Assembly (NCBI GenBank): GCA_024741835.1
Contig: JAENRP010000021.1
Location: forward strand, 186,001 to 250,000
DNA: 64,000 bases
Reading direction: 5' to 3'
From: Diplocarpon mali
Lineage: Eukaryota > Ascomycota > Leotiomycetes > Helotiales > Drepanopezizaceae
How positions within the stretch are numbered: the first letter of the stretch is position 1; each line of letters begins with the position of its first letter. The notes under the pieces are model-generated. The model ran no database searches. It was not told the DNA's origin and saw nothing but the letters and a program-made list of their open reading frames with translations. Shown one piece after another: positions 56,616 through 64,000 of this stretch. The translations under genes and the position numbers were made by a program.

Positions 56616-58421
56616 ATGGCCCTTAACACCATAGACAACAACGCTGCGGAGCCACCACGCTCATCAAGTACCATTGATGGAGAGAAGGAATTTATGGCTA
56701 AGGGCATGGAAACACCAAGCTCAGGCGCAGCGACTGTAATCGCGCCTTCATACCCACCAAGTACGGTGAGTAGCGAGATCGATGACAAGCAAGAGCCAGA
56801 CTTCGACACAGCGATCGAATCCTCATACCCCAATTCAAACCACGACCCAGAAGCAGAACTTCCGGTCTCGCGTCCGTCATCCCTCAACCCAAAACAGAGC
56901 CATACTTCCCCCCTCACCTCCCTACCGCGAGAAATCGCATTCGTAGGGATCCTGTGTATGGCGCAGCTCTTCACGCAAGCTTCTCTCGGCCAGGCCATCG
57001 CGCCCCTACACATCATCGGCGCCTCGCTCGGGACCAGCTCCCCAGAGCAACTCTCCTGGTTCCCCGCGGCGTACTCGCTGACTGTGGGGACGTTCATCCT
57101 GATCGCCGGCCGATTGGGCGACCTGTACGGCCACAAGCGCTTCTTCATGGCCGGCTTCGTCTGGTACGGCGTCTGGTCCCTTCTGTGTGGATTCGCAGTT
57201 TACGTCCCGCGGTCTGCAAACCATAGTCTGATCTTCTTCGACATCTGCCGAGCTATGCAGGGCATTGGTCCTGCATTTCTGCTGCCGAACGCCGTGGCCA
57301 TCCTTGGCAGGACGTACCCGCCTGGCCGCCGCAAGGAGATGGTCTTTAGCATCTTCGGCGCGACAGCGCCTTCGGGGTTCGTTGTCGGTGCTGTGTTCTC
57401 CTCGCTGTTCGCTCAGCTGGCTTGGTGGCCGTGGGCTTTCTGGACGATGGGTATCATGTGCTTCGTCATGGCGCTCGCTGGATACTTTGCAATCCCTTTT
57501 AGCCCGCCTCCCCAGCTCCCATCTTTGCCCGCTGCCGGGAGGACCACTGCGTTTGCGCGCACAGATGCCCTCGGCTGCGTGACGGGCGTGACGGCTCTGG
57601 TTCTCATAAACTTTGCTTGGAATCAAGGACCCGTCGTCGGTTGGTCCACGCCATACACCTACATCCTCCTTATTGTTGGATTTCTCTTCCTAGGTATCTT
57701 CGCCTTCGTCGAGTCACGCGCCGACTTCCCCTTGGTGCCGCTCGATGCTCTGACCAAGGACACGGCATTCGTGCTGGGCTGTATGGCATTTGGGTGGGGC
57801 AGCTTCGGTATTTGGGTCTTCTACATATGGCAGTTCATCGAGGAGCTGCGCGACGTAACACCGTTGCTAGGTAGCGCCATGTTTATCCCTTGCGCCTTCT
57901 CCGGGCTAGCCGCCGCGCTCACCACGGGCCGGATCCTGCACCGCGTGGGCCCATCGCTCGTGATGATGATGTCCATGACAGCATTCACCGTCGGCATCGT
58001 TTTGGTGGCTACGGCACCTGTTGGCCAGACCTACTGGGCGCAGACGTTTGTGAGCGTCTGCGTCATGCCGTGGGGTATGGACATGAGCTTCCCTGCCGCG
58101 ACGATCCTGCTGAGCGATCATATGCGGAGGGAACACCAGGGCGTTGCGGCGAGCCTGGTGAACACGGTCATCAACTACTCGGTCAGTATCGGACTCGGGT
58201 TCGCAGGGACGATTGAGAGTCGGGTTAATCGGAGTGGCGGGGAGCTGCTGAAGGGTTACAGAGGCGCGTGGTATATGGGCATCGGGTTAGCGGGGGCGGG
58301 GATTGTGCTCTCGATGCTTTTTGGGGGGACGCATCTGGTGGAAAGGAAGAAGGAGAGGAGGATGAAGGGGGTGGACGTGGATAAAGGGGGATGGGAAGGG
58401 GAAGATCGGGAAGGGGCTTGA
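56616..58421 (+). CDS. MFS efflux transporter, DHA14 (Atr1-like) type
   Basis: Single exon, 601 residues. A hydrophilic N-terminal region of about 105 residues precedes the first helix (REIAFVGILCMAQLFTQASL). Motif A is clear in LIAGRLGDLYGHKRFFMAGF. The helix 5 antiporter-like segment reads IFGATAPSGFVVGAVFSSL. In all, about 14 hydrophobic stretches are seen. RAMQGIGPAFLLPNAVAILG fits the Atr1/borate and drug-efflux subgroup. Helices near the end include FAGTIESRVNR. The substrate cannot be inferred. A Zn2Cys6 gene follows 1.5 kb downstream on the same strand, a common arrangement for regulated efflux. Confidence 0.88.
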   Translation: MALNTIDNNAAEPPRSSSTIDGEKEFMAKGMETPSSGAATVIAPSYPPSTVSSEIDDKQEPDFDTAIESSYPNSNHDPEAELPVSRPSSLNPKQSHTSPLTSLPREIAFVGILCMAQLFTQASLGQAIAPLHIIGASLGTSSPEQLSWFPAAYSLTVGTFILIAGRLGDLYGHKRFFMAGFVWYGVWSLLCGFAVYVPRSANHSLIFFDICRAMQGIGPAFLLPNAVAILGRTYPPGRRKEMVFSIFGATAPSGFVVGAVFSSLFAQLAWWPWAFWTMGIMCFVMALAGYFAIPFSPPPQLPSLPAAGRTTAFARTDALGCVTGVTALVLINFAWNQGPVVGWSTPYTYILLIVGFLFLGIFAFVESRADFPLVPLDALTKDTAFVLGCMAFGWGSFGIWVFYIWQFIEELRDVTPLLGSAMFIPCAFSGLAAALTTGRILHRVGPSLVMMMSMTAFTVGIVLVATAPVGQTYWAQTFVSVCVMPWGMDMSFPAATILLSDHMRREHQGVAASLVNTVINYSVSIGLGFAGTIESRVNRSGGELLKGYRGAWYMGIGLAGAGIVLSMLFGGTHLVERKKERRMKGVDVDKGGWEGEDREGA

Positions 58422-59934
58422 AGTAGAGACTGTGGGCAGGAGAAGGCCAGGATTTTGTAAGAATGATTGTAGTTTTTATGTTATTCAACACGTTGTATCA
58501 AGTACATTACTTAAATTGCATATTTTGAACTCGGCATATTGTTGGAATCATAATCTTACCCAATGTCAATGTCAAATTGACATGTTCGCAGCACCTGCCT
58601 GTCTTACATCAGAGCGAACGACGCGCGGGAGACGCATGACTGCCCTCCAACGGAAGGCTGACCTCGGGCAGGACACGAAGCTCTTTATATACGTTTAGCT
58701 ATGTTCCTGCTTGATATTTTGATTCTCGCCACTCTTTTCTCTAACATAGTTCGTTACCCTTCAAGTCCGTGGATTTCAATTATGGCATAAGATACCTGTG
58801 CCTAAGTCGTGAGGCAGGTTCGTGTGGACAGTATCAAGAGGACAATGACCTGCTTTTTGTCGTCCTCGGGGGCGATACGAAAGAAAAAAGAGAGAATGAG
58901 AAATGAACACAGAGGCTCGCGTATTTATAATCTCTCGGGGGACTCAAAGAAATTAAACAAAATTCCATCGTCTATCCTTAGTCAAAGCTAGAGACGAGCT
59001 AGAAGCGTATGACGAATAGCTATACAAGGGCATCACGCCAAAATATAGTAACCGACTAGCCAGGTCAAGAAGATTCAGACTCCACATAGACCATTTCCCC
59101 AGCCTACAAGCTGGGGCTGCTCGTTATCTCCGGCATCTCCAAAAATAACGCTACATCTGAACGATTTCCTTCCGGGATCTCCTTCGGATTCACATTCATT
59201 ATTGCGAGGAGATTTGTGACCGGAGGGTAATTATGTGTATTCCAGGTCCTGTCACGCATAGCGTTGCGCGATTGTTCAGTGGTCCCGCTCTAGCCCGTCT
59301 CCTTTCTCTTTGTCGAAATTTAAAATTTGGAGCTCACAAATACTCTCGTAGCCGAGGATATCTCCCCTACCCGGCAACAAAAGACTTTAGCTGTCAGTTT
59401 CCCTCGAGTAAATGCCGGGCTCATCGCAAGTGCCATTCCATTTTGAACTCAAGCACCAACGCGGCCATTCACGGCCTTATGGCTAGTTGGTATCATACTC
59501 GATCTATAAGGTCTAATGGCAAGCGTTTTCGCAAAGACTTTGATGCCCTCCGAAACATCAAACGAGGGCGTCGGACTTACGACGGGTAGAGAAAATTACA
59601 ATTTATCGGAAAACGTATCTCGAAGTCTCGCCACATCCCGAGAACATATGAGCCAGCCTAAGAGTATTCAACTTTCAATCCCTGTAACTTTCGACCGAGT
59701 AATTTTGAACGTTTGCCATGATGTTCGTTTGAGCTGTAAACAACGTTTTAGTGGGTCCGCACTACCGTAGCTTGGCACGCAACACTCCTTTTTCTGACGA
59801 CAACCGAGATCCACGCCCTGACTGCAACACCTGATATCAACTTGGAGCATCGTGGACCTTAACCTTTCTTTGCATTCAGGAACTGAAAAGATTGGCCGGT
59901 GACCCAAATCGCTATATCGCCACTGTCCTGGGAA
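58422..59934. other. Intergenic, no gene seen
   Basis: 1.5 kb of AT-richer sequence between the transporter and the regulator gene. Several short frames occur (59.2-59.8 kb) but have no recognisable content. Confidence 0.45.
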
Positions 59935-61653
59935 ATGTCGATACACATTCCCTTGTCGGACTCTCAGCCACTGCGAAAACGCCAGCGAGCACGAAAAGCC
60001 TGCCTGCCATGCCGCCAGCGTAAGAGGAAATGCGACAGCGAATTCCCTTGCTCCATGTGCACGAGCTACGCCTACCAGTGCCAGTACGCGACAGACGATG
60101 GGCCTGCTTCAGCGTCCGTTGAAACCCTGGGACCGAGGCAAGCTCATGCCAGTCCCGTGACCATTTCTCACGATCGATCCAGGGATGCGAGACCTTTGGC
60201 GAGAGCTATTACCAGTGTTGCAAAGCCATCTTCGGATCTGGGTTTCTTGGATCCCGTCAGGAGGCGGTTTCAAGGCATGCATTCCGTGACCGCGTTCCCT
60301 CGGAGCTTAGGGTTGGACTTCCAGAGCGCGAATCCCCCAAGACTGCACTCGTTTGCTTACAACTGTGGCATCCGGGTCGAAGGAGAGGGAATCTCGCACG
60401 CAGACTTGCGCAGCATAATTTCCAAAGATGAATTCAGCCGTTTTGCGGATGTGTACTTCGAGACGGTGCACCCGCTGTTCGGTGCCCTTGGTCAAAGGCA
60501 ACTCCTCGAAACTTCCGAGCAATTTTGGAATCAGACGGTCGCTGCATCGGCCTTTGAGGCAGTCATAGCGGGAGTAGCCGCCTTGGGATCATTCTTCTCT
60601 GCCAGACCGGGGTATGCGAGGGAGGCAGAGCTGGTGCAGCACGCAAAAGGTATTCTGGAGGACCAGACTTTTCAGCCGACAATCGATCATGTTTCGGCTT
60701 GGATTTTGAGGACTTTGTATCTAAGATCCACAGCAAGGCCTCACGTAGCGTGGCTTGCAAGTTGTACTACCATGCACATTGCAGAATCTACTGGATTGCA
60801 TCACGAGGTCGACCAGCTCACTCTCACAGATCCTCACGACGCACAAGATGCTGCGCGATTTCAGGGGGTGTGCGAGTCGGTAAGAGAGGTCTTCTGGACG
60901 GCCTGGCGCAACAACAAAATGGTCTCCTTGGAGTATGGCCGTTCCTGCGTCTCTCTCTCCAACATAACGTGCAGGCTACCGAATCGCGGCGCTCCTGACG
61001 CACATCTGCACGCCATTGTCGAGCTGATATCTGGCGACTCGGCAGAGCCTCAAGACCCTGAGCTGAGCAGTATGTTAGAGAAGGCAGGACAAATACCAGA
61101 CTCTCACCCATTCGTGTCGATGTCCAAAGCTGATCTATGCATGTCCCTGTACCGGCATCACCGTCTTCTGAAGCTCAGTATCGACCGAGCAGACGTATTG
61201 AAAATCATCGACATTGGTAATAGAGCCATAGCTGCCGCCCTGAAACTTGCAGAAGAAAGCAAATTCTGGTGGAACGTTCTCTGTACGGTGTTCCAGTATG
61301 TATGTGTGCTGCTTGCGATCGATACCGCGGATAGCCTCTCAAATGTTGCGAATGCGCTGGGAGTCCTGGAGAAGATTGCGAGCTTGCTGGGGACGCATAT
61401 GGGCCATGAGGCAGTGAATACGGCGAAGGTGCTGCTTAGGGATTCGATGAGGAAGAAAAGAGCCGAGGTGGAGATGCTCGAAAGGGCTGACGTGACGGTG
61501 GCAGAAAGCAGTGTAGGGGCTGGCATGACTAACTTGGAAGAAATGGACATCAATTGGGACATGCTGCTTGATCCGTGGTATATGTCCAACTTCTCCGGCA
61601 TGGCGAGCCTAGGTGATGGCTCTACAATAGGCAAGTTAGATACTGTTCGCTGA
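59935..61653 (+). CDS. Zn2Cys6 transcription factor
   Basis: Nuclear zinc-cluster regulator. Single exon, 572 residues from the ATG at 59935 (the frame is open further upstream but without an ATG). The binuclear cluster is complete: CLPCRQRKRKCDSEFPC, then SMC and TSYAYQC (Cys-X2-Cys-X6-Cys-X5-Cys-X2-Cys-X6-Cys, residues about 23-50), preceded by a basic RKRQRARK stretch. The rest resembles the fungal-specific middle homology region: FSRFADVYFETVHPLFGAL, WILRTLYLRSTARPHVAW, AESTGLHHEVDQ and RVFWTAW-type segment (here REVFWTAWRNNK). The C terminus has an acidic end (NLEEMDINWDMLLDPWY), possibly an activation domain. Target unknown; the upstream efflux transporter is a candidate by position. 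Confidence 0.9.
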   Translation: MSIHIPLSDSQPLRKRQRARKACLPCRQRKRKCDSEFPCSMCTSYAYQCQYATDDGPASASVETLGPRQAHASPVTISHDRSRDARPLARAITSVAKPSSDLGFLDPVRRRFQGMHSVTAFPRSLGLDFQSANPPRLHSFAYNCGIRVEGEGISHADLRSIISKDEFSRFADVYFETVHPLFGALGQRQLLETSEQFWNQTVAASAFEAVIAGVAALGSFFSARPGYAREAELVQHAKGILEDQTFQPTIDHVSAWILRTLYLRSTARPHVAWLASCTTMHIAESTGLHHEVDQLTLTDPHDAQDAARFQGVCESVREVFWTAWRNNKMVSLEYGRSCVSLSNITCRLPNRGAPDAHLHAIVELISGDSAEPQDPELSSMLEKAGQIPDSHPFVSMSKADLCMSLYRHHRLLKLSIDRADVLKIIDIGNRAIAAALKLAEESKFWWNVLCTVFQYVCVLLAIDTADSLSNVANALGVLEKIASLLGTHMGHEAVNTAKVLLRDSMRKKRAEVEMLERADVTVAESSVGAGMTNLEEMDINWDMLLDPWYMSNFSGMASLGDGSTIGKLDTVR

Positions 61654-64000
61654 ATCAGGCTAGATTTGTAGAACGAAAACAATTGCCATTTCTACGGTCT
61701 TCATAGAGGAATGATGCTAAGGCCTGTGTGGTAGGTAACATGAAAGAAGATGAGGCAATTTACTCAGACGAGGGCAAAATCTGAGCAAGGTGTTATTAGC
61801 GCCCATACCAACCCGATCTCCTGAATCTCTTCATAAAAAATTCGAAATTGGTAAAGATGACACGATTGACCTTGTACTTGTACGCGTTCCTCCTGGTCTC
61901 CTACCTATGTCTTCACAGTACACAATCTCTTCCTCTGCGTCTTACGAGTGTGCGCAATCTCCGCAGCAGATTTTTCCTCGTGTAGTAGCAGCTCACTCAC
62001 GACTAGAAGCGAAAATCATTGTAGCGTTTTCGAACGTCCCCGACGTTGGAAGTCAATATCGTTGATAGCAAAGCCTGCAAAGAACCCCTCCCCCTGAAAA
62101 TATCAACACTGTGACCAGCAAGAAATCATATACAATTAGCCTACCCGTGCTCAAATCTAACAACGACGATTTTTATCAAGTGCATGACTGTCAGATTCTT
62201 CACACAATTAAGCTGGAGTCTGAATACACCGTGACTCTGAATAGCCCGCAGATTGGTTTCCGTCTGTGCTGAAGGAAATTCAATACGAAAAAATTTCCTG
62301 AAAAAGAGAACATTTTATAACCTACACGGAGCATAGGAGTACGTGGTCGCTAGATGAAGCGCACTGACGCCGTCACTTGGGTGATATCTGGTGGTGCCAG
62401 GATTAGTATTCTGCTATTCCACTTAAGCAGATGATAAGGTTGGCGCTGCTATTGAGGCAAAATAAAAGTAATTAATTCACCGACTGGGAGAAATAGCTAT
62501 TCTAGTCACCCGAAGAGGTAATGTAAGTCTGCCGCTGGCCAGCGCCCCCATTCATGACATATCCCAGCACAACTTCACGGTACAAGGTGATTTGCATTCG
62601 CAACAGATGGGGTAAGCTGAAGTCCTTGGAAACCCCTTACGCGGTTGTTTGACTAACATTGCCGCAGTCTAGGGGCACCATACGAAAGTTTAGCTGCGTG
62701 CAAGCATAGGTCTTGGATGAGAAGAGCTTTCCTCTTCCCATATTCTGACCTAAGTTTAGATTCAAGCGCGAGTCTAAAAGCGTCCCAGAGTTGAACCTCA
62801 CTAATTTGAGGACACAATTAAGATACTCTGAAATCGCCGCGGGCTATCTAACATCTGTATCCAGAATACGACAGAGATTGTACGTCGAGGTATGGCTGCT
62901 GACTGCTCCCGCACCGCCTGTGCTGCCCCTGCCTTCTATAAAACTCTTGCTTCAGTGCCCGTTCAAATTCCCGCTGGCGACCAAGCCGTTGCCCGATCCG
63001 CTGAGGGAATCAAGGAGGTAGAGGTTTAGCACTCCTTGAGAGACCTCGCCGTAAGACAGTCTCGAGCCGCAATTGACAGTAGCTAATCTCCAAAAGGTGG
63101 AGCCAGCAGAGCCACGCACCGAATTTCCACCCCCAGATAACAAGCGCAAACCGAAATCCAAGAATGAACAAGCTGCCCATGATTAGCGTGCTATCGTAGA
63201 GACTGGTGTGCGCGTCGAGCGTCAGCCGGAGGAAGCCTCGCTCATTCCAGACACCAGAGAAGCCGCAGAAAGCTCAAGTCAAGGATCGAAATCGGCTTGA
63301 CCCCCGATGACGAGGAAGAAGTCATTGAGCTCGAGAAACAAGAATGCTGTTATGTCGTCTCGTTTCTCTGTACCTCTGGTACTCTTTATGGCTACGAACT
63401 TCTAAGTGTTCTGCTACTTGCGCGTTTGGTCATGGCGGAGAACTCCGGAGCTCAACATGAGCCGCTCGGCAGGCTATTTAATGATGGGAGATGCAGTCTG
63501 CTCTGGCGTGGAAGAGCACTGCAGTCCTCGTCTATAGTCTTAGATGCCTTTCCGGCCACTTCCATCCAAGAAGCCTAGGTGTCAGACCTGCACCGAAGAA
63601 AAGCATTCTCGACTTGCTCTAGTCCAATACTGCCATTTAATATCCCCGCTACTTGTTATGAACTTGTCACTCGTCATGGCTAAATATCTTCTCGAACTAT
63701 CCCGCCGCATCCGTCGGAGATCCTGCTCAAATCCCCCCTGGGATGTGCTGGGTAGTATTGACCAAGCTAAGCCATCTGTTTACCTCGCCTAAATCCCAAA
63801 ACGACGAGCCCTCGCTGGGAAAACACGTCTCGGATCGTACCCCGCTCCCAGACAAACTTGAATCCAACGCTTTCCTACAGAACCTAAATGTATCATGGTT
63901 ATCTTAAAGTAAATCTTTTCGTACATGGAGCACGAGGTAGCTGTGCCCTGCACGGACGAGGAAGGCGTAAGGACTTCGGGGCCACTCTTTCTCCACCCGG
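61654..64000. other. Right-end region without a recognisable gene
   Basis: 2.35 kb with short frames only. Part may be the 3' UTR of the zinc-cluster gene. The piece at 62.8-63.8 kb has several 70-90-codon frames without motifs. Window edge at 64000. Confidence 0.45.

Overview
The window is nuclear DNA of a filamentous ascomycete (Pezizomycotina). The evidence is gene structure and content: many short introns of about 45-70 nt with GT..AG ends and CTAAC/CTGAC-type branch sites, a fungal-type alpha-aminoadipate reductase (lysine by the AAA route), a Zn2Cys6 regulator, a STAND-type fungal N-terminal domain protein, and separate monocistronic genes on both strands. I cannot fix the class or genus. 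No rRNA, tRNA, CRISPR array, intact transposon or secondary-metabolite cluster could be supported.

Layout. 0.6-2.1 kb: a wrecked berberine-bridge-type FAD oxidase. 2.8-5.6 kb: a fungal STAND-N-terminal protein. 6.0-7.1 kb: nicotinamide riboside kinase. 8.6-9.3 kb: a small unknown protein. 12.1-13.3 kb (-): an aldo-keto reductase with unusual introns, next to an exact 52-bp tandem duplication. 15.1-16.4 kb: a SET-domain protein whose second intron is a minisatellite and whose tail is written by microsatellite sequence. 17.2-19.1 kb (-) and 19.7-23.3 kb (+): a type II membrane protein and LYS2, divergent. 26.2-28.1 kb: BUD32 (KEOPS kinase) and, convergent, the glutamate-cysteine ligase modifier subunit. 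28.5-29.6 kb: AP-1 sigma with a 9-nt microexon and two candidate last exons. 30.8-31.8 kb: MAF1. 33.2-35.0 kb and 37.8-40.1 kb (both -): a Dal5/Tna1-type permease and a DUR3 urea transporter, the latter with several GATAAG sites upstream. 44.3-45.0 kb: a SprT-like protein without the HExxH zinc site. 46.6-50.6 kb (-): a possible small gene and a fibronectin-III/coiled-coil membrane protein. 52.9-55.2 kb: lipin/PAH1. 56.6-58.4 kb: a DHA14-type efflux transporter. 59.9-61.7 kb: a Zn2Cys6 factor. The rest, including 23.3-26.2 kb, 40.1-44.3 kb and 61.7-64 kb, shows no gene I can defend.

Most genes are unrelated housekeeping functions (lysine, NAD salvage, glutathione, tRNA modification, Pol III control, trafficking, lipid synthesis). 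The only functional grouping is the pair of nitrogen-related permeases at 33-40 kb, and possibly the efflux pump with the adjacent Zn2Cys6 regulator. Exon coordinates were derived by hand from reading-frame continuity, splice signals and remembered family sequence, with no alignment run. The most unusual items are the alternative ends of AP-1 sigma, the SET gene whose intron seems to have grown by copying its own 5' splice site, the catalytically dead SprT-like protein, and the GC-AG intron of the reductase.
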